NCBI GenBank assembly: GCA_030537145.1
Contig: JAUNON010000002.1
Location: 1-64,000, forward strand
Length of the DNA: 64,000 nt
Origin: Lachnospiraceae bacterium
GTDB lineage: Bacteria; Bacillota; Clostridia; Lachnospirales; Lachnospiraceae
Direction of reading: 5' to 3'
Made by a program: the position numbers and the translations under genes
The notes under the pieces: model-generated
Told to the model about the DNA's origin: nothing
The model's input: only the letters and a program-made list of their open reading frames with translations
Databases searched by the model: none
Shown: piece after piece, positions 42,603 to 52,926 of the stretch
Numbering within the stretch: position 1 is the first letter of the stretch
Layout: every line of letters begins with the position of its first letter

Positions 42603-43484
42603 ATGGAATATGTATTAGAAAATGAATGTTTAAGGCTGACCGTTTCTTCCCACGGTGCGGAACCGATCAGCGTAATTGTAAAAAAAACCGGGGAGGAATG
42701 CCTTTGGGGCGGTGATCCGGCAGTCTGGGGGCGGCATGCTCCGATTCTGTTCCCCTATACCGGCAAGCTGCCCGGCGGAGTGCTGACTGTGGACGGAAAG
42801 TCCTATCCGGGCGGACAGCACGGCTTTGCCCGGGACATGGAGCACACATTGGCGGAGCATACGGAAGAAAGGCTGATTCTGGAGCTGCATTCCACGGAAG
42901 AGACTCTGGCAAAATTCCCCTTCCCATTCCTGCTTCGTTCCACGTTTACTCTGGAAGGAAATACGGTTCATCATATGCTGACCGTAGAAAATTCCGGCAA
43001 GGAGAAGCTGCAGTTTGGAATCGGCTACCACCCGGCTTTTGTCTGCCCCTTTGATTCCAACCACGATACGGAGGATTATGAATTCCGCTTTGATCAGACG
43101 GAAAGCCCTCTGGTGATCGATGCCCGTCCCAACGGGCTTCTCAGCGGACAGTCCTACTATCTGGGCAGCAACCTGGACCGGATTCCCCTGACAGACCGCC
43201 TGTTTGAAAATGACAGCTACTGTATGGTGAACTTAAAAAGCAGCACGCTTGGAATCTACGAAAAGGATTCCAACCGCAGCGTGGTCTGCAGGATTCAGGG
43301 CTATCCCTATACCCTGATCTGGAGCCAGCGCACAGAAAAAATCCGCTTTGTCTGCATTGAGCCCTGGCACAGCCTGACCGGTGCGGAGGGAGGCTCCAGC
43401 GAATGGAGCCATCGTCCGGCCGCTGCCATTCTTGCGCCGGGCGAAGCTTTTTCCACCACGCTTTCTACCGCTTTCAACCGGTAG
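42603..43484 (+). CDS. Aldose 1-epimerase family protein (LacX-like)
   Basis: This 293-aa galactose mutarotase-like protein has the beta-sandwich pattern with substrate-site residues in WGRHAPILFPYTGKL, GQHGFARDMEH, FGIGYHPAFVCPF and LCIEPWHSLT-type CIEPWHS. Such LacX-like members interconvert sugar anomers; the actual sugar is unknown. It is a cytoplasmic protein. It is transcribed from its own promoter and followed, 47 bases on, by an ABC transporter operon of a different type. Confidence 0.88.
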   Translation: MEYVLENECLRLTVSSHGAEPISVIVKKTGEECLWGGDPAVWGRHAPILFPYTGKLPGGVLTVDGKSYPGGQHGFARDMEHTLAEHTEERLILELHSTEETLAKFPFPFLLRSTFTLEGNTVHHMLTVENSGKEKLQFGIGYHPAFVCPFDSNHDTEDYEFRFDQTESPLVIDARPNGLLSGQSYYLGSNLDRIPLTDRLFENDSYCMVNLKSSTLGIYEKDSNRSVVCRIQGYPYTLIWSQRTEKIRFVCIEPWHSLTGAEGGSSEWSHRPAAAILAPGEAFSTTLSTAFNR

Positions 43485-43531
43485 TCACGCTGCTTACCCG
43501 CACACAATTATTTTTATAGAAAGGAAAATGA

Positions 43532-44542
43532 ATGATGAAAAAATCCCTGATCTTATCTTTTCTCCTGACGGCTGCCGCCGCCATGGGCTGTATCTCTCCT
43601 GTCATGGCAGAGGAAACGCCAAAGGAAGCTTCCTCCGTCAGAATCACGGCGCTCAAGGGCCCCACTGCCCTGGGAATGCTGGAGCTGATGGACGAAGCCG
43701 ATTCCGGCGCTTTCACCGATGCTTCCTATGAATTTACCATAGCCGCTTCGGCGGACGAGGTTACTCCGCAGCTTGTGCAGGGAAATACGGATATCGCAGC
43801 AGTGCCGGCCAACCTTGCCTCCGTACTTTACAACAATACCGGGGGCGGCGTGGAGGTGCTGGCCATTAACACGCTGGGCGTTCTTTATATTGTAGAAAAC
43901 GGAGAAACCATTTCTTCCGTGGAGGATCTAAAGGGCAAGACCATTTATGCCAGCGGAAAAGGCGCCACCCCGGAATATGCCCTTAACTATATTTTGGCCG
44001 GAAACGGAATAGATGCCGCCGCAGATGTGACCATCGAATGGAAAAGTGAGCATACAGAATGCCTGTCTGCCCTGCTGGCCGCAGAAAACGGAATCGCCAT
44101 GCTTCCCCAGCCCTTTGTCACCACCGCTCAGATGAAAACGGAAGGCATCCGCACAGCCCTGGATCTTACAGAGGAATGGGAAAGGCTGCAGAAAGACAGC
44201 GACCATCCTTCCGCTCTGCTTACCGGCGTTGTGGTTGTCCGCCGGGAATTTGCGGAAACAAACCCGGAAGCGGTATCCGATTTTCTGGACCGCTATAAGG
44301 CATCTGTTACCTTCGTAAACGATCACACAGAGGAGGCTGCCCAGCTGGCGGAGAAATACGATATCGTGACCGCCCAAGCGGCTGCCCAGGCCCTGCCCGC
44401 CTGCAACATAACCTTTATTGAGGGAACCGAAATGCAGGAGAAGCTGTCCGGCTATCTGTCCGTATTGCTGGAGCAGAATCCGAAATCCATCGGCGGCGCA
44501 CTGCCGGAATCGGATTTCTACTATAACCGTTTCATCGAATAA
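43532..44542 (+). CDS. NitT/TauT-type ABC transporter substrate-binding protein
   Basis: This 336-aa secreted protein has a signal peptide (LILSFLLTAAAAMGCISPVMAEE; the MGC could instead be a lipobox) and the binding-protein type II fold: LKGPTALGMLELMDEADSGAF, QGNTDIAAVPANLASVLYNN, VEDLKGKTIYASGKG. This group imports sulfonates, nitrate, pyrimidine precursors or similar small anions. The permease and ATPase genes follow. AAGGA precedes the tandem ATGATG; the first ATG is used. The substrate is unknown. Confidence 0.88.
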   Translation: MMKKSLILSFLLTAAAAMGCISPVMAEETPKEASSVRITALKGPTALGMLELMDEADSGAFTDASYEFTIAASADEVTPQLVQGNTDIAAVPANLASVLYNNTGGGVEVLAINTLGVLYIVENGETISSVEDLKGKTIYASGKGATPEYALNYILAGNGIDAAADVTIEWKSEHTECLSALLAAENGIAMLPQPFVTTAQMKTEGIRTALDLTEEWERLQKDSDHPSALLTGVVVVRREFAETNPEAVSDFLDRYKASVTFVNDHTEEAAQLAEKYDIVTAQAAAQALPACNITFIEGTEMQEKLSGYLSVLLEQNPKSIGGALPESDFYYNRFIE

Positions 44543-44555
44543 ACAGGGTCAGCGC

Positions 44556-45314
44556 ATGAAAAACCGAAAGAATTCACCAAAAATTCGTCTTTGGGCCGTA
44601 TGCTTCTGGCTAACGGTCTGGCAGCTTGGAAGCATGGCGCTAAACCAGAAGCTCCTTCTGGTTTCCCCGCTTCAGGTACTGATTCGTCTCAGCCGGTTGG
44701 CGCCGACGGCCGCTTTCTGGAGCACCGTGTCCTTTTCCTTCCTGCGCATCGCAGCCGGATTTTTTTCTGCGGCATTTCTGGGCAGCCTTCTGGCAGCTCT
44801 TTCTGCCCGGTTCTGCCGGGTCATGGAGCTGCTGGCGCCCCTGATGCTTGCCATAAAGTCCGTACCGGTGGCCTCTTTCATCATTCTGGCGCTTCTGTGG
44901 TGCCCGTCCAGAAATTTATCCGTTCTGATTTCTTTTTTGATGGTTCTGCCGGTGATCTATACCAATGTTCTGGAGGGCATTGGCGCCAGTGACCGGCAGC
45001 TTCTGGAGATGGCCCAGGTATTTGCCGCCGCCCCCCGGCAGATCATCCTCTCTATTTATCTGCCCCAGATATTCCCCTATTTTCGGGCCGCCTGCGGCAC
45101 TGCCCTGGGACTGTGCTGGAAATCAGGCATTGCCGCAGAGGTGATCGGGCTTCCCACCGGCTCCATCGGAGAACGGCTGCAGCAGGCTAAGGTTTATCTG
45201 GATACGCCGGATCTGTTTGCGTGGACTCTGGTGGTTGTGCTGCTTTCCCTGTCATTCGGAAGGCTGTTTCTGTTTCTGCTGGATCAGCTTGCCCTTCGGC
45301 TGGAGCTGGTCTAG
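44556..45314 (+). CDS. NitT/TauT-type ABC transporter permease
   Basis: This 252-aa membrane protein has about six helices. The EAA-like loop reads EGIGASDRQLLEMAQVFAAAPRQIILSIYLPQIFPYF, and MLAIKSVPVASFIILALLW is typical of TauC/SsuC permeases. The ATG at 44556, 13 bases after the binding-protein stop, has only a weak ribosome binding site, indicating coupling. A longer frame from 44418 overlaps the preceding gene and is not credible. Confidence 0.9.
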   Translation: MKNRKNSPKIRLWAVCFWLTVWQLGSMALNQKLLLVSPLQVLIRLSRLAPTAAFWSTVSFSFLRIAAGFFSAAFLGSLLAALSARFCRVMELLAPLMLAIKSVPVASFIILALLWCPSRNLSVLISFLMVLPVIYTNVLEGIGASDRQLLEMAQVFAAAPRQIILSIYLPQIFPYFRAACGTALGLCWKSGIAAEVIGLPTGSIGERLQQAKVYLDTPDLFAWTLVVVLLSLSFGRLFLFLLDQLALRLELV

Positions 45315-45437
45315 CGCTGCCGCAGTACCTCTGACGGACAAGCCCGCCGCCAAAAACCTCTGCCCCTCTCTCCGGGAATCGGGAAGCAGAAAAACGGCAG
45401 CCGAAAGTTTATGTTTCTATGTAGGAAGGAGCCGGCC

Positions 45438-46067
45438 ATGACCGATATCCAAATCTCGCATCTGTATAAAGATTATCCCGATAAGCCTGTATTGACAGAC
45501 TTTTCTGCAAGAATCCCCCAGGGGAAAACCACCTGCCTGATGGGGCCCTCCGGAATAGGAAAAACCACGCTTCTTCGTATTCTTATGGGACTGGAAGCAC
45601 CGGACAGCGGAACGATCACCGGCCTGCCCGCACCTTTTTCTGCCCGGCGCAGCCTGCGCCGCAGAAATACCGGACAGCCGCACCCGCATATGAGTGCCGT
45701 GTTCCAGGAGGACCGCCTCTGCGGCAGCCTGAATCCGATCAGCAACATCCGCCTGGCAAACCCTACCCTGTCCCCGGAACAGGTGAAAGCGGAAATGGAA
45801 GCCATCGGCCTTACGGGCTGTTTTCACCAGCCGGTAAGGGAGCTTTCCGGCGGTATGCGCCGCAGAACAGCGATTTTACGGGCGCTGCTGGCGGAATACG
45901 ATATTCTATTTCTGGACGAACCCTTCCGGGGGCTGGATGCCGGCACCCATCTTCTGACCTTGAATTATACGAAAGAGCGCTGCAAAGGCCGCACGGTTTT
46001 GCTTGTCACCCACGATCCCCGGGAAGCGGAAAAAATGGAGGCAGAGCAGGTTCTCCTGTTGGAGTAA
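45438..46067 (+). CDS. NitT/TauT-type ABC transporter ATP-binding protein
   Basis: This 209-aa ATPase has Walker A GPSGIGKTTLL, signature LSGGMRRRTAILRALL, Walker B DILFLDEPF and the switch His in LLVTHDPREAEKME. It is shorter than the 240-260 aa usual for this subfamily and lacks a C-terminal extension. GGAAGGAG precedes the ATG at 45438. It powers the permease encoded 123 bases upstream. Confidence 0.9.
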   Translation: MTDIQISHLYKDYPDKPVLTDFSARIPQGKTTCLMGPSGIGKTTLLRILMGLEAPDSGTITGLPAPFSARRSLRRRNTGQPHPHMSAVFQEDRLCGSLNPISNIRLANPTLSPEQVKAEMEAIGLTGCFHQPVRELSGGMRRRTAILRALLAEYDILFLDEPFRGLDAGTHLLTLNYTKERCKGRTVLLVTHDPREAEKMEAEQVLLLE

Positions 46068-46129
46068 ACACTGTCTCTGCCCCCATTTCACGGGATTTTG
46101 ATTATTGCGAAAGCGCTCCGTCCGCCTCC

Positions 46130-47683
46130 TTACGCCAAAGTCGCCCTTAACAATTCCTTCGTATATTCCGACTCTGGATCGGAAAACAATTCCTCCGTTT
46201 CCTTCTGCTCTACGATCTGTCCTTCCTTCATCACCATCACCCGGTCACACATCTGATAGATCACGTTCAGATCATGCGAAATAAATAAGATGGAAAGCTG
46301 CAGTTCCTCCTGAAGCTGCAGAATCAGCTCCATAATCTGCTTCTGTATGGTCACATCCAGCGCAGACACCGGCTCATCTGCAATCAGAAACTTTGATCCC
46401 TGAATCAGCGCAGTCCCAATGCTGACCCGCTGCCGCTGTCCCCCGGAAAGCTCTCCGGGATAACGGTCAATCTGTTCCCTGGTCAGTCCCACCTTCCCGG
46501 CCATTTCCAGCACCCGCCGCTTCCGCTCTGCCTTCGGTATCTTTTGCATCCGCAAAGGCTCCTCCAGGATCCAGGAAACCTTTTTCCCCGGATTCAGCGA
46601 AGAATAGGGATCCTGAAACACCATCTGCGGACGCTCTGTATGGTGAACGACCGTACCAGAATCTGTTTCCACAAACCCCAGAAGCACCTTGGACAACGTA
46701 GATTTTCCGCATCCGCTCTCTCCCACAAGACCCAGGATCTCATTCTCCCGCACCTGGAAGGTGATGTCCCTCAGGACCTCCTTCCCTTTTTTCCCCTCAT
46801 GGTAAGAGGCGCTGATATGCTCCGCCTCCAGCACATTTCCGGCCGGAAGCTTCCTGGCTTTTGTTTGCCAGTCCGCCCTCTGCGCCCGGCGAAGGGATAA
46901 CCGGCGGTTGGGGATCGCCCCGATCAGCCGCTTTGTATAAGCCTCCTGCGGATTTTCCAACACCTGTGAGACCGGGCCGCTTTCTACGATCTCTCCCCGG
47001 TTCATCACAGCCACCCGGCCGCAAAGATAACGAACGACACCCAGATCATGGGAAATAAACAGAATCGCCGTACGGCGGGTCCTGTTAATCCTCTTAAGAA
47101 GCTTTAAGATCTGAACCTGTATGGTCACATCCAGCGCCGTAGTGGGCTCGTCTGCGATCAGCAGCGCCGGATCCGTTACCAGCGCTGCCGCAATCATTGC
47201 CCGCTGGCGCATTCCCCCGGAAAGCTGATGGGGATATTTCCCGTAAAGGGACTCCGGCTCCGGCAGCTCCACCTCCCGCATCAGCTCCAGCACCTTTTCC
47301 CGGCGCTGCCCCGGCGTATCCTTTGTATGAAGCTTTAAGCCCTCCTCCAACTGTTCTCCGATGGTCAGCACCGGATTCAGGGAAGTCATGGGCTCCTGAA
47401 AGATCATGCCGATCTCTTTTCCGCGGATCTGCCGCATTTCCGCCTGCGTACTTTGCAGGAGATTTTTTCCCCTGTACAGAATCTCACCGGAAGAGACAGC
47501 CGCATGATCCTTCAAAAGGCGCAGCACCGACAGGGCCGTCTGGGTTTTTCCTGATCCGGACTCTCCCACAATGCCCAAAATTTCCCCTTCCTTTATAGAA
47601 AAGGACACTCCCGACGCCACCCTTGTGGGAGGCTGCGTATCACAAAATTCGATATTCAGATTTCGCACCGTAAGTAGCTCCAT
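46130..47683 (-). CDS. Fused double ATPase of peptide/nickel-type ABC importer
   Basis: This 517-aa protein joins the two ATPases usually encoded separately (DppD and DppF). The first half has Walker [13 protein letters not shown], signature [15 protein letters not shown] and Walker [14 protein letters not shown]. The second half has [30 protein letters not shown] and [12 protein letters not shown]. It drives the DppB/DppC-like channel encoded just upstream. Fusion, as in GsiA/YejF, is a known variant. Confidence 0.94.
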   Translation of the reverse strand: MELLTVRNLNIEFCDTQPPTRVASGVSFSIKEGEILGIVGESGSGKTQTALSVLRLLKDHAAVSSGEILYRGKNLLQSTQAEMRQIRGKEIGMIFQEPMTSLNPVLTIGEQLEEGLKLHTKDTPGQRREKVLELMREVELPEPESLYGKYPHQLSGGMRQRAMIAAALVTDPALLIADEPTTALDVTIQVQILKLLKRINRTRRTAILFISHDLGVVRYLCGRVAVMNRGEIVESGPVSQVLENPQEAYTKRLIGAIPNRRLSLRRAQRADWQTKARKLPAGNVLEAEHISASYHEGKKGKEVLRDITFQVRENEILGLVGESGCGKSTLSKVLLGFVETDSGTVVHHTERPQMVFQDPYSSLNPGKKVSWILEEPLRMQKIPKAERKRRVLEMAGKVGLTREQIDRYPGELSGGQRQRVSIGTALIQGSKFLIADEPVSALDVTIQKQIMELILQLQEELQLSILFISHDLNVIYQMCDRVMVMKEGQIVEQKETEELFSDPESEYTKELLRATLA

Positions 47684-47700
47684 GATATTTTCCCGCCTTT

Positions 47701-48522
47701 CTATGCGTCAGCCCCAGGGGCTTTGCCCTTCCCCAGGATTCCGTCACTCAGGAAGGAAAAACCAAGCGCCAGCAAAATTACCGCCAGTCCCGGAAAAACC
47801 GCGCACCAGGGTGCGGACATCAGATATGCCTGCGTTTCTGACAGCATCCGTCCCAGCGATGCGTCCGGCGGCTGTACGCCGATCCCCAGATAGCTCATGC
47901 CCGCCTCAGCCAGCACTGCGTTGTTAAAACCGATGGCCGCCATGGATAAAATAGAGGGGAGTACATTCGGAAGGATGTGGATAAACATGATCCGCAGATG
48001 GGAATCCCCCATCAAACGTGCGCTCTTTACATAATCCATTTCCTTCTGGCTCAGGAAATTGCTGCGGGTAATCCGGGCAAAGCTGGGAATAAATACAATG
48101 CCCAGCGCCAGAATCACGTTATACTTGCCGGGCCCCAGAGCACTGATAAACACCAGCGCCAGCAATATGCTGGGAAAGGATACGATGGCATCATTGACCC
48201 GCATCAGGATCTCATCCAGCCATCCGCCGAAATATCCGGTAAACGCCCCGGTCAGAACCCCTGCCGTTCCTCCTAGCAGTATGGAAAGAGCCGCTACAAA
48301 AAAGGTGGTTCCGGTCCCTTTCATCACCCGGCTGAAAATGTCACGGCCGAAGTGATCGCAGCCAAACAGGTGTGCCAGCGACGGAGCCGCATACTTCGCT
48401 GCGCCATCCATGGCATCCGGGTCATAGGGCGTATAAAAAACGCCGATCAGAAGAAAGGCCAGCATAAACGCCGTAATCGCCATGCCCAATATAAAATTCA
48501 GGTTTTTCTTTCCTGTGCGCAT
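47701..48522 (-). CDS. Peptide/nickel-type ABC permease, DppC-like
   Basis: This 273-aa membrane protein has the DppC layout: an N-terminal helix, a domain with [37 protein letters not shown], and the loop [33 protein letters not shown] that docks the ATPase. It is 17 bases from the fused ATPase gene. It forms a channel with the DppB-like protein. Confidence 0.94.
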   Translation of the reverse strand: MRTGKKNLNFILGMAITAFMLAFLLIGVFYTPYDPDAMDGAAKYAAPSLAHLFGCDHFGRDIFSRVMKGTGTTFFVAALSILLGGTAGVLTGAFTGYFGGWLDEILMRVNDAIVSFPSILLALVFISALGPGKYNVILALGIVFIPSFARITRSNFLSQKEMDYVKSARLMGDSHLRIMFIHILPNVLPSILSMAAIGFNNAVLAEAGMSYLGIGVQPPDASLGRMLSETQAYLMSAPWCAVFPGLAVILLALGFSFLSDGILGKGKAPGADA

Positions 48523-48552
48523 TCCCCTGCTCCTTTCCCCAACAAAGAGATC

Positions 48553-49494
48553 TTATTTCAGACGTATCCTGGGATCGATCCTGCTGTAAAGCAGATCCAC
48601 AATGAAATTAATCAAAATCACAAGCGCTGCCACCAGCACAATGATTCCCTGCACCACCGGATAATCCCGGTTGGAAATGGATGTAATCAACAGGCTTCCC
48701 ATTCCCGGAATGGTAAACACCTGTTCAATAATCATACTATTGGCAATAATATCCGCAATCGTCATGCCCCAGAAGGTCAGCACCGGGATCAGCGCATTTT
48801 TCAGCACATGACGGAACATGACCCGCCTGCCTGTGTTTCCCCTGGAATAGGCGGTCCGCACATAATCCAGCTTCATCTGAGAAACGACGGAGCTTCTCAG
48901 CATTTTCACGCACATAGCGCATCTTGGAAGCGCAATAGCAATGGAGGGGGCGATCAGATAACCCAAAAATCCCCAGAAGCTGTCGGATACGGATACATAG
49001 GCTCCCGGAGTAAACCACTTCAGCAGAAGCCCGAAAATATAGGTGATCAGAATCCCCAGAAAAAATCCCGGAACGGACATCATGATCTGATTCAGCGTCA
49101 TAATCAGGCTGTCCAGCCACTTTCCTTCCTGCTGCGCAGCAAGGATGCCCACCGGTATGGAAATCACCAGGATCAGCCCAAAGGAAAGAAGGGTCAGCGC
49201 AACGGTAATCGGCAGCTTGTCCCTTAGCATCTCCCGCACCGGCATGGAGTAGCTGTAGGACTCTCCCATGCCGCCTGCCGCAAAGCTTCTCAGCCAGGTT
49301 CCATACCGCACCAAAACCGGCTTATCCAGCCCCATTTCTTTCCGCAGAGCCGCTGTCTGCTCTGCCGTGGCTTCTGTTCCCAGCCTGGAAACAGCCGCAT
49401 CACCCGGGATTACAGAAAAGGCCAGGAAGGACAGAAAAGAGACAATCAACAATGTAATAATGAGAGTTCCTAGTTTTTTCGCTATATACTTCAT
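48553..49494 (-). CDS. Peptide/nickel-type ABC permease, DppB-like
   Basis: This 313-aa membrane protein begins YIAKKLGTLIITLLIVSFLSFLAFSVIPGD and has the ATPase-docking loop QMKLDYVRTAYSRGNTGRRVMFRHVLKNALIPVLTFWG. It pairs with the DppC-like protein. GGAGAAGGA lies before the ATG at 49494. The import substrate could be peptide, nickel or other; the binding protein does not settle it. Confidence 0.94.
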   Translation of the reverse strand: MKYIAKKLGTLIITLLIVSFLSFLAFSVIPGDAAVSRLGTEATAEQTAALRKEMGLDKPVLVRYGTWLRSFAAGGMGESYSYSMPVREMLRDKLPITVALTLLSFGLILVISIPVGILAAQQEGKWLDSLIMTLNQIMMSVPGFFLGILITYIFGLLLKWFTPGAYVSVSDSFWGFLGYLIAPSIAIALPRCAMCVKMLRSSVVSQMKLDYVRTAYSRGNTGRRVMFRHVLKNALIPVLTFWGMTIADIIANSMIIEQVFTIPGMGSLLITSISNRDYPVVQGIIVLVAALVILINFIVDLLYSRIDPRIRLK

Positions 49495-49559
49495 ATTTTT
49501 CTGTCCTTCTCCTTTCCCTTTCAAAAATATTCCCGGCTGTCCGGGCTGTTTTTCCTTTC

Positions 49560-51374
49560 TTATTCGGTCCGGTAAATCTTAGCCATATCCTGCACATACA
49601 GAGGATAGAAAGTATATCCGCCGTAGCTCTTGCGCAGCACCACGTCGCTGGCCATGTCCTGAATGTAAACATTAGCCGCATCCTCGCACAGCAGCGTCTC
49701 CATCTTCTGATACAGCTCCACCTGCTCTGCGTCATCAGTACTTTCTCTTACCTGCCGGTACAGCTTGTCATATTCTTCATTCTTATAATTAATGAAGTTC
49801 TTATCCGCATCGGAAACAAACCGCTCCAGCAAAGCACTTGCGCTCAGATACGATGCATCTACGCCCACCACGGTAGACTGGTATTCTCTGCCCGCATACA
49901 CGTCCGACAGCCAGCTGTCCCACTCGATCAACTGGATCTCCGCCTGCACGCCAATCTGCTTTAGCTGCTCCACTATCACCTGCGCTGCATCAATGTGCTG
50001 CTGGTAATTGTTGGGAACCGTTATTGTCAGAGAGAAACCGTCCGGATATCCTGCCTCTGTCAGAAGCTCCCGAGCCTTTTCCAGATCCTGCTCATACCGT
50101 TCTGCCAGCTCCGGCATATAGTATTTTTCAAACGCCGGGAACATACTGCTTCCGATGATCGTTCCCTTGCCGTCTGCGGTGAGATCCAGGATCTCCTGGC
50201 GGTTTACCGCATAGCAAAGCGCCTGGCGCACCCGCACATCATTCAGCGGTTCTGCCGCATTGTTCAGATACAATGCCTGAACCAGGTTCATTCCGCCCTC
50301 ATAAACAGCCAGATCCTCGTCATCCTGGAGCTGCGCAAGCTGAGTGGAATTCACTCTGGGGTACAGATCCAAAGATCCGCCCTTCAGTCCGGTAACGATG
50401 GCATTGGTGTCACCCACAACCTTGAAGGTTACCTGATCCAAATAAGCCTGGTTTTCCGTATCCCAGTAATCAGCAAATTTTTCCATCACAATATTCTCCT
50501 GGGGAGAACGGGATACATACCGGAAGGGACCGGTGCCCACCGGATTTTTGTCCAGATCCTGGCAGTGCTTTGGAACCACCGCTACCGTCAGATAAGCCAG
50601 GAATTCCGTATCCGCCTCCTTCAGATAAATTTCTGCTGTGGTCTCATCCGGCGTCTCCACCTTTTCCACATTAGAAAACGCTGCTACCAACGGAGTCCCG
50701 TCCCCATTGATACCAGCGCAGCGTTCGATTGAATATTTTACATCTTCAGCGGTCACCTCTGTCCCGTCATGGAACAGAACATTCTGACGAAGCTGGAAGG
50801 TATACACCTTTCCGTCCTCCGATATGGTATGGCTTTCGGCCACCGCATCCCGGTAATTTCCCTGCTCATCAGGCTTTACCAGGCCTTCATAGATGTTGAA
50901 TAGGACTTCTTTCGTTCCTGCCGCTACTGCAATATGTGGGTCAAGACTATCCTCCAGATCCTGAGGAATTCCTACTACAATGGAACCGCCCATCAGCGGT
51001 TCGCCATCTGTTGTCTGAGCCGTGGTTTCTGCCTCCTCTGATACGGTCTCCGTACCCGCTGTCTCAGCTTCTGCATCAGCGGCTTCGCTCTGCGTTTCCG
51101 CCTCTGTATCATCCGACTTCGCTGCTGGCTCTGCCTTTGCATCAGCGGTTTCGGCCTGCGTTTCCGCTTCCGTACCGTCCGCCTTCACTGCAGACTCTGC
51201 TTCCGTATCGGCTGGCTCGGACGCTGTTTCCGCCTCCGTCACCACGACTGTTTCCTGAGAACTGCTGTCTTTTTGAGATTCTGCACTCCCATCCTTGTTA
51301 CCACGGCATCCGCCGAGTGCAACAGTAAAGGTTACCAGCAAAAGTAACACAAAATAGTTTCTTACTTTTTTCAT
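49560..51374 (-). CDS. Peptide-type ABC transporter solute-binding lipoprotein
   Basis: This 604-aa family 5 binding protein has a lipoprotein signal (LLLLVTFTVALGGC). A 110-residue Glu/Ala/Thr-rich linker follows (TEAETQAETADAKAEPAAK-type units repeated imperfectly). From about residue 130 the binding domain shows GSIVVGIPQDLEDSLDPHIA, FQLRQNVLFHDGTEVTAEDVKYSIER and NNAAEPLNDVRVRQALCYAVNRQEIL. GGAGA precedes the ATG at 51374. It is first in the minus-strand operon. The ligand is probably a peptide. Confidence 0.92.
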   Translation of the reverse strand: MKKVRNYFVLLLLVTFTVALGGCRGNKDGSAESQKDSSSQETVVVTEAETASEPADTEAESAVKADGTEAETQAETADAKAEPAAKSDDTEAETQSEAADAEAETAGTETVSEEAETTAQTTDGEPLMGGSIVVGIPQDLEDSLDPHIAVAAGTKEVLFNIYEGLVKPDEQGNYRDAVAESHTISEDGKVYTFQLRQNVLFHDGTEVTAEDVKYSIERCAGINGDGTPLVAAFSNVEKVETPDETTAEIYLKEADTEFLAYLTVAVVPKHCQDLDKNPVGTGPFRYVSRSPQENIVMEKFADYWDTENQAYLDQVTFKVVGDTNAIVTGLKGGSLDLYPRVNSTQLAQLQDDEDLAVYEGGMNLVQALYLNNAAEPLNDVRVRQALCYAVNRQEILDLTADGKGTIIGSSMFPAFEKYYMPELAERYEQDLEKARELLTEAGYPDGFSLTITVPNNYQQHIDAAQVIVEQLKQIGVQAEIQLIEWDSWLSDVYAGREYQSTVVGVDASYLSASALLERFVSDADKNFINYKNEEYDKLYRQVRESTDDAEQVELYQKMETLLCEDAANVYIQDMASDVVLRKSYGGYTFYPLYVQDMAKIYRTE

Positions 51375-51481
51375 GATATCTCCTTTTACAAACAAGTTCT
51401 CTCATTATATAATTGTCAAAAACATTGTAGCCTCTGGGGATTGAAATTGCAAGTATCTTTTCAGATACTTTTGTTTTCTCT

Positions 51482-51513
51482 GTAACAGTTCAGCCTTCCG
51501 CTGAACTGTTACT
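51482..51513. repeat. Short hairpin related to repeat C
   Basis: GTAACAGTTCAGC and GCTGAACTGTTAC form a perfect inverted repeat around a short loop. The arms match those of repeat C at 42338. It lies between the divergent binding-protein gene and the small membrane-protein gene. Confidence 0.6.
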
Positions 51514-51578
51514 TTTCTCTTTTCATTTTCTGCCGCATCTGCTACAATAAAGCCAACTGAACGAAAAGGAGCCTCCCT

Positions 51579-51836
51579 ATGAAAAAAATAAAGCGAATTT
51601 TAGCCTGGGCCGGCATCGTTTTGCTGCTGGGCATGTATCTTATCACCTTTCTTCTGGGCATACTTGGAAATGAAGCTACGAAGGACATGCTTCTGGCATC
51701 CATTGCCTGTACGATCGTTCTTCCAGTCCTTCTCTACGCCATGCTCCTCCTGGCCCGGCTGTTGAGCGGCTCCGGCCGCAAGCCCTCCGACTCCGAAACA
51801 CAGGATACCGAAGATGCTTCCCATACAGGAGCATAA
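51579..51836 (+). CDS. Small two-helix membrane protein
   Basis: This 85-aa protein has two predicted membrane helices (ILAWAGIVLLLGMYLITFLLGILG and IACTIVLPVLLYAMLLLARLLS), a short basic N-terminus and an acidic tail. AAAAGGAG lies before the ATG. It is alone on the plus strand here. I know of no function for this pattern. Confidence 0.75.
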   Translation: MKKIKRILAWAGIVLLLGMYLITFLLGILGNEATKDMLLASIACTIVLPVLLYAMLLLARLLSGSGRKPSDSETQDTEDASHTGA

Positions 51837-51955
51837 GTGTGCTTTTCGCACTCCTCGTTCCAAGATCCCGGCAGCACAGCTCTCCCGCAGGGATGCATCC
51901 CCGTCCGCTCAAGCGGCAAATCGTATGCGTCCATCCCCTTCCGGACTGCTGTCCT

Positions 51956-52810
51956 TTATTCCGGGTCATAACGATATACAATATAACCTCCTGCCTCCCC
52001 GAAGGCTTCACAGCCTGCCTCTTTCAGGTAATCATGGCAGGCATATTCCGCCGGGATCACCAGATACCGGGTCCGGGTCTGGTGCATGGCTCTCTGAAAT
52101 TGCTTGATCGGCACTTCTTCTGCGGAATTAATCACATCCAGGATTCTTTTTTTCCTTTTGTACGTTTTGCTGTTTTCCGGATTTCCTACCGTCTGGCTCC
52201 CATTGTAATACAGCCGGGTCTCCCTGTCGATGCTCAGCCGGATGGAAGCGTCATACTGCCTCACATAAACCTCCAGATCGAAGGTAAAAACCGCCTTCGG
52301 CTCCCCCTCTCCCTTATAATCCTCATGAATAAGCGCACAGGCCTGCACCACCTCGTCCGGCACCTTATAAATATTAGACGGAGGCTGCAGATGATCCAGC
52401 ACAGTCTCATTGACGGAAGCCGTTGTGCCGATCAGCACCAGAAGTACCGCCGCCGCACACAGCTTCAGCCACCGCCTGCCGCATTTTGAAATCAGCAGGG
52501 TCATATCATAGGCTACCGCTATTGTCACAGGGAGCACCCAGAAAAAACGGTAATATACCGTACTTTCAATCCATCTTGGAACCAGGTAACGAACCAGAAG
52601 GGGGTTGTACACCGTCAGCCCCAGCACGATCGTGTAATACCAGAACACCCTGGCTTCCTTCTGTTTTTTGTCCACTGCCGTCCAGATCAGCCCCGCCGCA
52701 AAATAGACGAAAAACGGCATCCCGGCTCCCCAGTACACTTTCAGCGTTTCCCATGCATAGCGAAGCCCTGTCTCTGCTATCGATACACCAGCCATAGTCT
52801 CTCCTATCAT
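51956..52810 (-). pseudogene. Downstream part of a split DUF6077-like membrane protein
   Basis: This 284-aa frame has membrane helices (MPFFVYFAAGLIWTAV; FWYYTIVLGLTVYN; FFWVLPVTIAVAYDMTLLI) and a soluble C-terminal domain (PEYACHDYLKEAGCEAF-like end). The upstream gene on the same strand looks like the first half of the same protein. The 116-base gap holds a copy of repeat C, and the frame is lost there. An in-frame ATG with AGGAGA (52792) might still allow translation. I call it probably broken; the DUF6077 match is by eye. Confidence 0.6.
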
Positions 52811-52862
52811 AACCAGATCCGCACGGCAATGTGCAGACCTGTCAAATAATCAGTGATTTTTT

Positions 52863-52915
52863 GGTAACAGTTCGGCCCAGGGCTTTGCACTGGCTGCAAA
52901 GCCCGTAAGAACAAA
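52863..52915 (-). repeat. Palindromic repeat C, copy 2, inside the split gene
   Basis: On the minus strand TTGTTCTTACGGGCTTTGCA, GCCAGTGCAAAGCCCTGGGC and GAACTGTTAC match the right part of copy 1 (about 42428-42478) nearly base for base in opposite orientation. It lies between the two halves of the membrane-protein gene. Confidence 0.78.
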
Positions 52916-52926
52916 TATTTCACGGC

